DNA from: an uncultured Bacteroidales bacterium
GTDB taxonomy: Bacteria > Bacteroidota > Bacteroidia > Bacteroidales > UBA932
Reading direction: 5' to 3'
Assembly: GCA_900316045.1 (NCBI GenBank)
Contig: ONBM01000046.1
Location: forward strand, 1-51,922
DNA: 51,922 nt
The notes beneath the pieces are model-generated. The model saw only the letters and a program-made list of their open reading frames with translations. It was not told where the DNA came from and ran no database searches. A program made the translations under genes and the position numbers. This document shows positions 1 to 9,025 of this stretch, one piece after another (the stretch's first letter is position 1; the number at the start of each line of letters is the position of its first letter).

Positions 1-740
1 ACATTGCCGTCTTTGTCGAACATCATGTTGTTAACTTTCGTGTCACAGTGGCATATTCGTTTTGGAAGCTTGCCTTCACGATGCAACTGCTCAGCCTTGC
101 ACATCTCCTCTCCATATTTGTCAATTTCGGAAAGAATCTTGTGCAGCTCCTGGCTCTCAGAATGGTCATCCTCGTGAAGCCTTCCGGCTTTGTCCTCCTG
201 GACTGCCTGCACCAGCTGGCGAAGCCTTAGCTCCATGTTGTGAAAGTCCGGAATGGTCTCTCCCAGTTTGTCGGGGAGATCGGTGAGCATCGCCTCGAAG
301 TTGCCGAATGCCTCCCCGGCCATCTCTGAGTAATGAGGATCGACAGTCTCGTACGTATAGGCATCTGGGATGAATACGGAAACTCTCCAGTATTTCTGGC
401 CATCGAAGTAATATGTCTTCGGATTTTCGCTGATGAGCACATCCAATTTCTCTCCCTCGGACTTCAAAGGGATGAATCGCAAGACTCTGCGTTTGATGTC
501 TTTCTCGCCACATGCCTCGAGTTTCTTCCGGATGTGCCTCGTGACTGCCTCGATGTTGCTCTGGAGCAAATCTACGTCGGTGAACACCGCATTGTTTATC
601 CTCTGAAGCACATAATCATCGCCATCGCCCTTAGTGGCAACTTTATATGTGTCATTTATAAGACCATTTCCTAGAGGCTTGATATCTTTAATTTCGCCCT
701 CTATGGCGAATTTTTTCACGATTTCAACGAGATTTTCCAT
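1..740 (-). CDS. APH/choline-kinase-fold sugar kinase, NahK-like (3' end cut by window edge)
   Basis: About 246 codons are read from an ATG at 738-740 down to the window edge with no stop, so the C-terminus is missing. The fold is the aminoglycoside phosphotransferase/choline kinase type. The N-terminal nucleotide-loop region reads PLGNGLINDTYKV followed by YVLQRINNAVF, a pair I associate with N-acetylhexosamine 1-kinases (NahK) and the Bacteroides proteins often called mucin desulfatase. The catalytic Brenner motif HCDTKVNN is present near residues 232-239. The likely reaction is ATP-dependent phosphorylation of the anomeric position of a hexosamine in the cytoplasm; family assignment is firm, substrate is inferred. 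It is transcribed divergently from the hydrolase at 830, with 89 bases between them. Confidence 0.8.
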   Translation of the reverse strand, partial: MENLVEIVKKFAIEGEIKDIKPLGNGLINDTYKVATKGDGDDYVLQRINNAVFTDVDLLQSNIEAVTRHIRKKLEACGEKDIKRRVLRFIPLKSEGEKLDVLISENPKTYYFDGQKYWRVSVFIPDAYTYETVDPHYSEMAGEAFGNFEAMLTDLPDKLGETIPDFHNMELRLRQLVQAVQEDKAGRLHEDDHSESQELHKILSEIDKYGEEMCKAEQLHREGKLPKRICHCDTKVNNMMFDKDGN

Positions 741-781
741 GTCTGGTTATATTTTAGCCATCAAATTTACTGATTTTTCTT

Positions 782-789
782 TAAGTTTG
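782..789 (+). promoter_or_regulatory. -7 promoter box TAAGTTTG for the YqiA-like gene
   Basis: TAAGTTTG matches the Bacteroides -7 consensus TAnnTTTG exactly. Transcription would start near 796, so an ATG at 797 would be at the very 5' end of the message; this favours the in-frame ATG at 830. I see no good -33 TTTG at the proper distance. Confidence 0.45.
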
Positions 790-829
790 CGAATATATGG
801 AATTATATGAATATGCCAGGCCTGCTCTG

Positions 830-1861
830 ATGTCAGGCAAGAAGATACTTTATTTGCACGGCTTTGCCTCAAGCGGTGCGACGGGAAGCGTCGGCACCCT
901 GCGGCTGCTTATGCCGGAATGCCAAGTGATTGCGCCAGACCTGCCCGTGGAACCTTCCGATGTTATGAATATGCTGACGGCATTAGTCGCCTCGGAGAAG
1001 CCTGACCTCGTCATCGGGACGTCGATGGGAGGGATGTATGCTGAAATGCTTTATGGAATAGACAGGATTCTGGTGAACCCTGCATTCCAGCTTGCGGATA
1101 CAATTCTTAAGCATAACGGCTTGGGTCGCCAGGATTTTCACAATCCGCGCGCCGACGGACAGATGTCGTTCCTGATAACGAAAGGTATGATAGAAAGTTT
1201 CCGGGAGGTTTCCTCGCATTGTTTCGAAAAGGCTTCAGAAGACTCCGCCAGGGTATATGGGCTATTCGGCATTCATGACGACTTGGTGCATACGTTCGAC
1301 CTTTTCTCCCGGCACTATCCTCAGGCCATTCGCTTCGATGGCGAGCACCACTTGAACGATGATGCCATTCTCCATTCGCTCCTGCCTGTCGTCCAGTGGA
1401 TTGATGATCGTCAGAGGGGAGTCTCCCGCAGGGTCATTGTAATTGCACTGGGCGACAAGATAGTGAATCATTCCAGCGGCTTCCGGAAAGCAGCGGAGAT
1501 TTTATCACAGTCGTACGACATTCATATTCAGGCATCTGTGCCTTACAACCATCCATCTGGGATTTCCGATGCTGCCAATAGGGATGACAGGAAGCCATGG
1601 GATAGCATGGGCTGTGCAGATATTTTTTCTTGGTGCGAACGCGAGCTGGGCGTGCCAGTATGGAACAGGGTCACCATAACGAACCATAAAGAATTACTCC
1701 TCGCGGATTACCTGATTGACGGCGAGCCTGGCGTGAATGGCGGTTGTCCGACCGATGACAGTCCGGCAGGCTTCATGGGCACTCTCATCGAATACGGCTC
1801 CGATGCCTTCAAGTCCTGGGAAGACATCATTGCCTATTTCTCCCGCCTCGGCGGGCAGTGA
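830..1861 (+). CDS. YqiA/YcfP-type alpha/beta-hydrolase fused to a degenerate 5'-nucleotidase-like HAD domain
   Basis: Residues are numbered from the longer ORF starting at 797. I choose ATG 830 because YqiA-family proteins begin directly before the first strand (KKILYLHGF) and a -7 box lies at 782-789. Residues 15-205 are a UPF0227/YqiA esterase: oxyanion HGFASSG, nucleophile elbow GTSMGG (S76), and an acid and His in GIHDD and GEHH. Residues 212-352 align by eye with the NT5C-type HAD family: YDIHIQASVPYNHPSG, NHKELLLADYLIDG and the tail FGxxIxYGSxxFxxW. The two motif-I aspartates are replaced (IVIALGDKIV where the family has xVDMDGVL), and the terminal DD is DG, so the HAD part is probably catalytically dead. 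Role unknown; cytoplasmic, no signal peptide. Confidence 0.75.
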   Translation: MSGKKILYLHGFASSGATGSVGTLRLLMPECQVIAPDLPVEPSDVMNMLTALVASEKPDLVIGTSMGGMYAEMLYGIDRILVNPAFQLADTILKHNGLGRQDFHNPRADGQMSFLITKGMIESFREVSSHCFEKASEDSARVYGLFGIHDDLVHTFDLFSRHYPQAIRFDGEHHLNDDAILHSLLPVVQWIDDRQRGVSRRVIVIALGDKIVNHSSGFRKAAEILSQSYDIHIQASVPYNHPSGISDAANRDDRKPWDSMGCADIFSWCERELGVPVWNRVTITNHKELLLADYLIDGEPGVNGGCPTDDSPAGFMGTLIEYGSDAFKSWEDIIAYFSRLGGQ

Positions 1862-1887
1862 TGTGCTATCGGATGCTATTTACGAGG

Positions 1888-4050
1888 TCAGTCGCTCAGC
1901 CGTTTGACCGTCTTGGTTATTTCTTTCCTTAGTCTTTCTGCGCAGTTTGACGTTTCAAGATAATCATTCAGGTCGTCTTTGATGGCTGCTCTAACGGATG
2001 AGCGGTTGTACCAGCCGAGGGTTTCAGCTGCTGCTACCCTGAGTTCTTCAGGCTCATCACTGCCCTTCACTATGTCCAGCATAGGCTCGACTGCCTTAAT
2101 ATACCTATTGTTCCTGAATGTCCTTATCGCAGACATGCGTTTCTTGGAAGATGCTGACTCATCGGACAAGGTTTCAACATTGCTGTCGAAATATTCATGG
2201 CCGCTGATGATCTGAATTGCATCTTCCGCCTGCATCTGAACCCTTGTCAGCTCGGGGTGGGAGGACTTCAGGGTTTCAAGGGAAGAGAGGATTTCATCTC
2301 CGCTGCCATATTCGGCACTGAAAAGGCATGCATCCCTGACCACAAGCTCGAAAGGGTCTTTCAGCGCCGTCAGGATAGCCTCGCTGGAATTAGCATCTGC
2401 AAGGGAGCGCAGCACATCAAATGCGGTAACCCTTACCGGCCAGGATTGGTCATTCTTGAGCATGTCCAGAGCCTCGTCCGAAATAGAAGCAGCGTTTTTG
2501 CTGCCTTCCAAGGCTGAATATCCCAGATGCGCTATTCCCAGGCCTCTTTCAATGTAGGATGTGACGTCTTCTTTCTTCTTGCCTTCCTTCAGGTAGTTCC
2601 GCCAAGTCTTCTCATTCAGGGCATTCGCCGTAAGGTCGAATGATAGCCTGTCCCTCAGCCGTTCTTCGGACTTGTCATGCGGAGTGAACCTGTATGTGGG
2701 GTCTCCGATAAGATGTGCCTCCAGGTAAGGGACTTCCTTGTGCCACTGCCCGATGCGGAGGCCAATTGACAGCATGCCCATCATCTTGTCTTCAAGCTTG
2801 TCCTGAAGCACATTCACCGTGTTCCCCTGTGCCACCACGCAATCTCCATCCCCAAATACGTGGACTCCTGCCACATAGCCGTCCGGATTATGGAATGACC
2901 CATTGTAGCAAGCATTGAATATCACGAACTTGGGATTGCTTCTGACGTCTATCATCTCTTCCTGGAAGATGTTAGCGTTCCGCTCCTTGACAGAGCCGGC
3001 TACCTCAATCTCTGCCATGGCCGAGTCCGACAAGACCTTTCTGTTCAGATGAAAGATGGAATCGAGAGCTTCGTGCAGGAATGCCTCCTCGTCTTCCGTG
3101 CCTTTCACCCGCTCGTACTCTCTGGCAAGAACCTGCTTGATAATGAATAGGTTCGCATCGGCATCTGTCGAGTAGTTTTCCCAATTGATATACTGAGTCT
3201 CAGGAGCCCCGTGTTCGGAGAACTGGAATATGTCTGTTCCTTTTCTCTGAAGTTCGGAAAAGAGCGTCCATTTCATCTGCGGATCCTGATAGTGAGTCAT
3301 GAAAGTGTTGCCGGAAGAATGCTTGAAAGCATAAGGGAAGAATTCCTTGTATTCCACGGCTTTCTGCCTCCAAATGTTCAGGTCGTCGGAATTGTAGCTG
3401 TCTCCGAAGAAGAAAGATATCTTGTCGAGATATTCGGAAGACTTGTGCGCTTCCACCACTTTCCTGAGATATTTCTTCATTAATGAATATTTCATATTGG
3501 CATCCTGCCCTTTCAGCATGATGGCTGGAACCCTCATCCTTGCAGAATAAATGTCTGGTCTTAGATGCTGGGCTCCTTCTTCGGAGAGTCTGTAGAAGAA
3601 CCGTCCGGCGCAGGTGGTGTCTTTCCCTAAGAAATCGAACTTGAGGTCGAAATCATCGTAGAATCGATCCGAGGCCACGCTTGATTCTTGCGGAGGAAAA
3701 GTAGATTCGTTCATCTTGAATGCTGTCGTAAGGTGCTGGCCTTCGCGAACCATGACTATCGGGACATCTCCGACAAGAACAATCCCCTCCAGAGGGCATT
3801 TCCTGTCGGATGCAAGATCTAATATGGCGGCTTTCACTTCGTCAGGATTCTTCCAGTCCCTGGCTACGATTTTTGCCTGAAGCCCCTCGGAGATAAGTAT
3901 GTCGCGATATGCTTCCAGTTCTTTCGTGCATTCCTGAAAAGTTTTATTGTCAGCAATGATTCCGAAAGAAGTCTTGCGCGGTCCGGCGAATGATGCGATG
4001 CAGGCCGTCATGGCAAAGAAAAAGAGTATTGTGTTTGCTATAGTTCTCAT
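1888..4050 (-). CDS. Secreted gingipain-like (C25-type, clan CD) cysteine peptidase with HEAT-like C-terminus, paralog 2
   Basis: 720 aa with a signal peptide (residues 1-22, cleavage near FAG). The body has the caspase-like clan CD arrangement: a conserved VLVGDVPI strand (about 91-98), catalytic-type His280 in FSEHG and Cys381 in IFNACYNG, then GNTVNVLQDK and the LIGDPTYRF closing motif characteristic of peptidase C25. Residues about 500-720 are alpha-helical repeats resembling HEAT repeats. It shares the segment SDRFYDDFDLKFDF with the gene immediately upstream, so the two are tandem paralogs. No type IX secretion C-terminal domain is visible, so it should be periplasmic or reach the surface another way. 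Last gene of the five-gene operon, 2 bases after its paralog. Family call is strong; substrate is unknown. Confidence 0.82.
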   Translation of the reverse strand: MRTIANTILFFFAMTACIASFAGPRKTSFGIIADNKTFQECTKELEAYRDILISEGLQAKIVARDWKNPDEVKAAILDLASDRKCPLEGIVLVGDVPIVMVREGQHLTTAFKMNESTFPPQESSVASDRFYDDFDLKFDFLGKDTTCAGRFFYRLSEEGAQHLRPDIYSARMRVPAIMLKGQDANMKYSLMKKYLRKVVEAHKSSEYLDKISFFFGDSYNSDDLNIWRQKAVEYKEFFPYAFKHSSGNTFMTHYQDPQMKWTLFSELQRKGTDIFQFSEHGAPETQYINWENYSTDADANLFIIKQVLAREYERVKGTEDEEAFLHEALDSIFHLNRKVLSDSAMAEIEVAGSVKERNANIFQEEMIDVRSNPKFVIFNACYNGSFHNPDGYVAGVHVFGDGDCVVAQGNTVNVLQDKLEDKMMGMLSIGLRIGQWHKEVPYLEAHLIGDPTYRFTPHDKSEERLRDRLSFDLTANALNEKTWRNYLKEGKKKEDVTSYIERGLGIAHLGYSALEGSKNAASISDEALDMLKNDQSWPVRVTAFDVLRSLADANSSEAILTALKDPFELVVRDACLFSAEYGSGDEILSSLETLKSSHPELTRVQMQAEDAIQIISGHEYFDSNVETLSDESASSKKRMSAIRTFRNNRYIKAVEPMLDIVKGSDEPEELRVAAAETLGWYNRSSVRAAIKDDLNDYLETSNCAERLRKEITKTVKRLSD

Positions 4051-4052
4051 AT

Positions 4053-6242
4053 TCAGTATTTTCTGTATTCATTCAACCTGGCTATGGATTTCCTTATCTC
4101 CCAATCAATTGCTCCAGGATATTTCCCGACCATTTCTTCCAGTCCGGAGACGATTCCAGAGCGGTTCCATGCATGTATGTACCATCCTAGGATTTCTGCG
4201 CTGCTGATACGCACGTCGTCAGGCAGGCTATCGTCCGATACAAGCTGGAGAAGGTTGCCTGCATATTCAGGATATGGATAATTCTTCATCATCTCAATCA
4301 GCCTGGCTCTTCTCTTTCCATCCTTATCGAACAGACCGCTGATGATATATTTCTTCATTCCGATAGATTTCAGCACTTTATCTCTTCCGTACCATGAGTT
4401 GTCGCTGAGTTTCCCTTCCTTCCCTGGCGTCGTGAATATGAAATCTTCCCCAGAACGGACCTTGTCGAATTCTTCAAGGAACAGGCTGTCTCTGAAGAAA
4501 GGAGCGTTGTTCTCTATGTTGAAGGCTATCCTCTTTGCGTTAGCGTCCGCAAAATACTGTCTGGCTAGGAGTTCGGCATCCGAATCTTCGCCCCTCATGC
4601 CTAGGAACGTGACTACTTTTCTCCTTATGTATTCGTAAGGATCGTCAAGCGCCACTCTCATTGCCTGAGGCAGCTCTGGCGTGTCGTAATACTGGAGGAG
4701 CTTCAGGCATTGAAGCCTCAGCATGTATGAATCACTGCTTTCGTATGTGTCCAGCAGCAGTTTCGGCATCCCCTCAGCATTCAGCATGCTGCATTTTTGT
4801 AGAGCCAGCCCGCGTATATCCAACGGGTATTTTTCATTTGTATATTCCTTCCAGTAGCAAGGATCGTCGTTGGACAGGTCCGGTCGATGGAAATCGGAAT
4901 GGAAATGGAATGTTGGATCGCCCATGACATGTGATTCCAGGATCGCGCTCATCTGATGCCACTCGCCAATCGTGTATCCCAGCGTCATCATTCCAAGAAG
5001 ATAGCTGGAATGCTTGTCCTGGAGCACGTTCACGGAATTTCCGATTGCGGCGATGCTGTTGCCTTTGCTGAATATGTAACGGTTGGCGATGCAGTCGGAT
5101 TCCCTGAAGTCGGCATTGTAGCAGGCGTCGAAGATGGAAACCCTTACTGCAGGATTGGCGGCCCTGACATCGCTGAGGACTATGCCAAGTTTCAGGTCCG
5201 CCAGCGAATCAGCGCGGACTACATCCGGGTCGAAAGCATCGACCACCCATGTGGAATCTATCTCAGGATATTTTTTGAGCATGTACGCCTTCGCCTCCTC
5301 CTCGCTCTCTCCGTATCTGACATGGTTCCTTGCGACTGCCCTGATCGACAATCTTGCGGAATTATAGGCCTCTTCATCGTCATTGGCTATCGGGGCGCTC
5401 TGAATCCATTGACGGTCCGGAGTCCCATGGTGGTGGAACAGGAACAGGTCCAGTGAAGGGTCTGCGGCAGTTCTCAAAAGGGTGTCCTTGATGTAGGGAT
5501 ATTGATGGAATTGGAAGAACTTTGCGCCATCGATGTTTTTGAAGGCATCTGGAATCTGCTCGCGAAGCGTTATTCCTTCATCTTTCCACGCAATCATGCA
5601 GTCTGAGAAAGAGCCTGCTCCCGTGTATGAAGCTACCCTGTCAAGAGTGTTCTCCCTATCTTCGGACTTGAGTCTTACCACCTTCCTGAGATATTCAGAA
5701 AGTTCCTGATGCTTGTCGCCATAGTCTGCGGAAGGTTTTATCCTGCCACTGAATATGTCGCATTGGATTCTCTGCCGGCCTTCCGGAGACAAATCATAAT
5801 AGAAAAACTGGGTCTCTACGGAATCCCGCTTCACGAAATCGAATTTCAGGTCGAAATCATCATAAAATCTGTCGGAAGGCACGGAGGTGTCTCTCCATGG
5901 AAAAGATTTGCTGTTTTCATCCATCTTGAAAGCGGAAGTGAGGAACTGCGCTTTCCTGATCATGGGGATTGGAATGTCTCCGATGAAAACCACGCCGGCA
6001 AGATTCTTTTGGGAGTACCATTTGCGAATCGAGTCTCGCACCGCCTCAGGCGTAGCCCATGCGTCATGAGCCACGAATGAAGCGAAGCCGTCGGCTTGCA
6101 CAGACTTGGCATACGCCAGGATTTCTTCTGAACACTTGCCCCAGCTCTCGTCATCGACAATTATCGCAAATCCGTTTCTGCTGTCAGCGAATGCATTGAA
6201 GAACAATAAGGAAAGTATTAATATGAAAGTCAGTCGTCTCAT
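4053..6242 (-). CDS. Secreted gingipain-like (C25-type, clan CD) cysteine peptidase with HEAT-like C-terminus, paralog 1
   Basis: 729 aa, signal peptide 1-19 (MRRLTFILILSLLFFNAFA). Same architecture as the following gene: VVFIGDIPI strand, His272 in LFHHHGTPD, Cys374 in IFDACYNADF, GNSVNVLQDK, and HVMGDPTFHF at about 438-447, with helical repeats after about residue 480. The catalytic dyad is intact, so both copies are probably active, perhaps with different specificity: the regions flanking His and Cys differ considerably. Known C25 enzymes (gingipains) cleave after Arg or Lys; specificity here cannot be read from the sequence. It lies 4 bases downstream of the outer-membrane barrel gene and 2 bases upstream of its paralog, so co-translation with the receptor genes is likely. 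Confidence 0.82.
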   Translation of the reverse strand: MRRLTFILILSLLFFNAFADSRNGFAIIVDDESWGKCSEEILAYAKSVQADGFASFVAHDAWATPEAVRDSIRKWYSQKNLAGVVFIGDIPIPMIRKAQFLTSAFKMDENSKSFPWRDTSVPSDRFYDDFDLKFDFVKRDSVETQFFYYDLSPEGRQRIQCDIFSGRIKPSADYGDKHQELSEYLRKVVRLKSEDRENTLDRVASYTGAGSFSDCMIAWKDEGITLREQIPDAFKNIDGAKFFQFHQYPYIKDTLLRTAADPSLDLFLFHHHGTPDRQWIQSAPIANDDEEAYNSARLSIRAVARNHVRYGESEEEAKAYMLKKYPEIDSTWVVDAFDPDVVRADSLADLKLGIVLSDVRAANPAVRVSIFDACYNADFRESDCIANRYIFSKGNSIAAIGNSVNVLQDKHSSYLLGMMTLGYTIGEWHQMSAILESHVMGDPTFHFHSDFHRPDLSNDDPCYWKEYTNEKYPLDIRGLALQKCSMLNAEGMPKLLLDTYESSDSYMLRLQCLKLLQYYDTPELPQAMRVALDDPYEYIRRKVVTFLGMRGEDSDAELLARQYFADANAKRIAFNIENNAPFFRDSLFLEEFDKVRSGEDFIFTTPGKEGKLSDNSWYGRDKVLKSIGMKKYIISGLFDKDGKRRARLIEMMKNYPYPEYAGNLLQLVSDDSLPDDVRISSAEILGWYIHAWNRSGIVSGLEEMVGKYPGAIDWEIRKSIARLNEYRKY

Positions 6243-6246
6243 GTCG

Positions 6247-7809
6247 CTAGAATATTATTCCGAATGTGAATGCTGTGAGCAGTCTCTTGTCACCAACCAG
6301 AATGCTTGCGTCATCGTAATTGGAGTCTCCCACGGTATTGAAATAGAGGGCGCTAAGATCGAATTTATAGTTTACTTTCTTCCTGTTCAGAGTGTAAGCT
6401 ATCCTTGCCCCGGCTTTAAGGTAATCGTCCGACATGTAGGTCATGTCCCCCCTATAGAGTTCTTGGATATTGCTGCCTTCAGAAGCATCGAATCCTTCAT
6501 ATCTTGCATCGATGTTGGCTCCATATCCGAGGGCGGCTTTCAGCAGCCATGAGCCATTGTGCTGCTTTATCTGCCTGGCGATGAATACCTCGCTCAGAAG
6601 CGATGACCAGTTCCATCTGGTAAAAGGCAGGAAATAGACATCATTCTCATAATCATATCTGATTTTCGCTCCCGCATCCCAGTCGAAGCCTTTCTCATCT
6701 TTCCCGAATTGATGGTCAAAAGATGCGTCCCATGATAATCTCTTGAAATTGCTCATGTGATTGGTTACGACTTCTTCCCAGCGCTGGTTATTCAGCTCCT
6801 GATTGAGAATCTGTACTACTTCAAGGCCAGCAGTCTCCCTGTAATTCCAAGTCAGGTCTATTTTGTCGGCAAGCGTGCTTCCTAGAAGAATCTGAAGATG
6901 CCACTTCAGCATGTCGCTTTCCGTATTGCCCATTGCCCTTGGCAGGCTTGGCTGCTGTTTCGCCTTGATTTTCCTGAAATTATATTCAAGTTCCGTCACC
7001 AATTTGTAATCTCCGTCGTAGCCGGCCTGTAAGGCACCGCCATAAAGATCCGTTTCGTAATACATCGTTTTGAGGCCGGCATTTCCGCCGACTGTGGTCT
7101 CTTGCGCATAGCCCAAGCCACGTGAAAGCCAGACAGGCTGATCCTGACGATAGTTGACGTTGGATGGTTCGCCTCTTTCGAAGGCGTTTTCGTATTGCCC
7201 GCTCAAACCAACGCAGAAATCGTCGCTGACCTGTACGAAGACGGAAGGCAGAACTCTTACATCGTAAGAATATGTCTCCACTCTGGGGTCTTTCTGCTTT
7301 GCTCCGACACGGCTCAGATACGAGACTTCGGCGCCAAATGTCAGATGATCCCAGATGACAGGCGTGGAGATTTTCGTGCGCATGTCGTATTCCTGACGAT
7401 TCCATCTGCTCGGTGTTTTGTCTGCCACGAAATATGGCATGTCCTCCGGCACATCGTATGTCATGGCATTGTAATTCACTCTGCCATCGAAGATGTTCCT
7501 GAATGCGAAGTCTCCCCAGAACAGGAATTTCCCGACTCGGGCGGCTCCGTCTGTCTCGACTGAGACTTGATTGGATGTCGCAGCTTCCTGCTGATGGTGC
7601 CAGCCACCGTATTTCCCGTTATAGGTCGCCCCAAGGTTGCTGTACATCGTAAGAGGGTGGAAATTCAAAGCGGCCGAGTTGTTGGTGTTGAACCACAAGG
7701 AATTTCTGAAATTATCCTCAAGCAGAACCATGTTGTTTATTTCCTGTGCTCTTGCTGCCATGCCGGACATGGCGATGAACACGCTTATTGCAATTATTGT
7801 CTTTTTCAT
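6247..7809 (-). CDS. Outer-membrane beta-barrel protein, probably DUF6850-type
   Basis: 520 aa from ATG 7807-7809. A longer ORF begins at 7833, but this start is preceded by a good Shine-Dalgarno (GGGAGAAATAATTATG) and begins a clean signal peptide (MKKTIIAISVFIAMSGMAARA, then QE). The mature part is rich in alternating aromatic and polar strands and ends in TFGIIF, a C-terminal aromatic as expected for BAM-dependent insertion. No plug or carboxypeptidase-like domain is present, so it is not itself a TonB receptor. I associate such proteins beside DUF4876 lipoproteins with the DUF6850 family; that name is from memory and less certain than the barrel call. It follows the lipoprotein gene by 2 bases. 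Confidence 0.72.
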   Translation of the reverse strand: MKKTIIAISVFIAMSGMAARAQEINNMVLLEDNFRNSLWFNTNNSAALNFHPLTMYSNLGATYNGKYGGWHHQQEAATSNQVSVETDGAARVGKFLFWGDFAFRNIFDGRVNYNAMTYDVPEDMPYFVADKTPSRWNRQEYDMRTKISTPVIWDHLTFGAEVSYLSRVGAKQKDPRVETYSYDVRVLPSVFVQVSDDFCVGLSGQYENAFERGEPSNVNYRQDQPVWLSRGLGYAQETTVGGNAGLKTMYYETDLYGGALQAGYDGDYKLVTELEYNFRKIKAKQQPSLPRAMGNTESDMLKWHLQILLGSTLADKIDLTWNYRETAGLEVVQILNQELNNQRWEEVVTNHMSNFKRLSWDASFDHQFGKDEKGFDWDAGAKIRYDYENDVYFLPFTRWNWSSLLSEVFIARQIKQHNGSWLLKAALGYGANIDARYEGFDASEGSNIQELYRGDMTYMSDDYLKAGARIAYTLNRKKVNYKFDLSALYFNTVGDSNYDDASILVGDKRLLTAFTFGIIF

Positions 7810-7811
7810 AA

Positions 7812-9023
7812 TTATTTCTCCCAAGTGTTCCATGAAGGCTTTTTTGTGTTGTAGCGGCGATGTACAGGCTTGTCAAACACTTCGAAGTCATTCGTCGAAT
7901 TGTTCGTGTCCTGGAAAGTAGGAGAGCCGTCTTCCATTTCTCCTGAAACCTTTCTTGCGAAGCTAAGATTGTGGTAGCCGCCTCCGGCAATATTGAAGCC
8001 GGCGTCAAGCGCTGCCGGCAAGTGCAGTTTGTCACCATCTGAAATATTACCCTTCCACTGCACTGCGTCGTAGATGTCGTCTATCAGCACCTCGCGTGCG
8101 GCCTCCGAGCCATTGAGTGTCGAGATGAAATTCGCATTCTCCAGAGGCTTTGAAGGCTTGAACATGATTATGTCGCTATTGTAAACGGAGATCAGCCACT
8201 GAGGCATGTCATAGCCTCCGGCATTGATGACCCTCTGCATGTTTATGGCAGGGCCATCGTTGATGACTATCCCGTTCCAGAGCGTCCTCTCCTTCTCTAT
8301 GGCTTCGAATTCGCAGCCGGAATTGTCAATCGACGAGGCTCCCCCAAGGCTCTCGGCAGTATGATTTGTTGCCCATTGAGCTATCGATGCCGATTCCCCA
8401 GGGGCAAGAGGATAGTCAGTGCCGGATCCGGGTATCTGCCAAACTATTTCTACGAAGACATATTTCCCTGCATCAGGAATATCCCATTGGTATACGACAG
8501 AGTAATCCCAGTTCGCGTAGACTGTCTCTGCGAAGCAAATTCCATCCAGGTAGACCGTCTCTGGCCCGTTATTGTAGATTTCGTAGAACTGGTCTCTGAA
8601 ATACCATCCTGGACTGCCGTTGATATATATCTCCTTGAATAGTAATGATGATATCTTGGCAGACTGGACTGGAATCTCGTATGAATCGCCGTCAGATATG
8701 AATGAGGCGGATCTGGTCGATCCTGACAGCATGTAGACGAAAGCTCCATTCTTGGTCTGTGCTTTAACATTGACCGAATACAGCCCGGGAACAAGGCCTG
8801 GGACAGAGGCTCGCCCATCGCTGCTGTTGACCGTCGAGGAAAGATTGGAAAGATTGTTGGTCAGCGTAACTTCATAGCTGACAGGGCGGACGACTTCTGG
8901 ATCCAGTCCGCTTTCGTCTATCACTATGCTGGCAGTGACGCTTTCGACCTTTTCTCTTTCAGCACACCCTGCAAGCAAGAACCCGGTGGCAATAATATAT
9001 AGAAATATCCTTTTCATGACCAT
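7812..9023 (-). CDS. DUF4876-type surface lipoprotein with lamin-tail-like region
   Basis: 403 aa. An SPII signal with lipobox LLAGC places the lipidated cysteine at residue 20. Residues about 25-120 form an Ig/carboxypeptidase-like beta sandwich (SYEVTLTNNLSNLSS, VPGLVPGLYSVNVKAQ). Around residues 130-160, EIYINGSPG followed by FYEIYNNGPETVYLDG resembles a lamin-tail domain start. The organisation matches what I know as DUF4876 lipoproteins, which sit beside TonB receptors in Bacteroidales. Two possible ATGs lie 6 bases apart (9023 and 9017). Placed 2 bases after the receptor and 2 bases before the barrel. Likely a surface-exposed ligand- or substrate-binding partner of the receptor; function inferred from context only. 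Confidence 0.72.
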   Translation of the reverse strand: MVMKRIFLYIIATGFLLAGCAEREKVESVTASIVIDESGLDPEVVRPVSYEVTLTNNLSNLSSTVNSSDGRASVPGLVPGLYSVNVKAQTKNGAFVYMLSGSTRSASFISDGDSYEIPVQSAKISSLLFKEIYINGSPGWYFRDQFYEIYNNGPETVYLDGICFAETVYANWDYSVVYQWDIPDAGKYVFVEIVWQIPGSGTDYPLAPGESASIAQWATNHTAESLGGASSIDNSGCEFEAIEKERTLWNGIVINDGPAINMQRVINAGGYDMPQWLISVYNSDIIMFKPSKPLENANFISTLNGSEAAREVLIDDIYDAVQWKGNISDGDKLHLPAALDAGFNIAGGGYHNLSFARKVSGEMEDGSPTFQDTNNSTNDFEVFDKPVHRRYNTKKPSWNTWEK

Positions 9024-9025
9024 AG

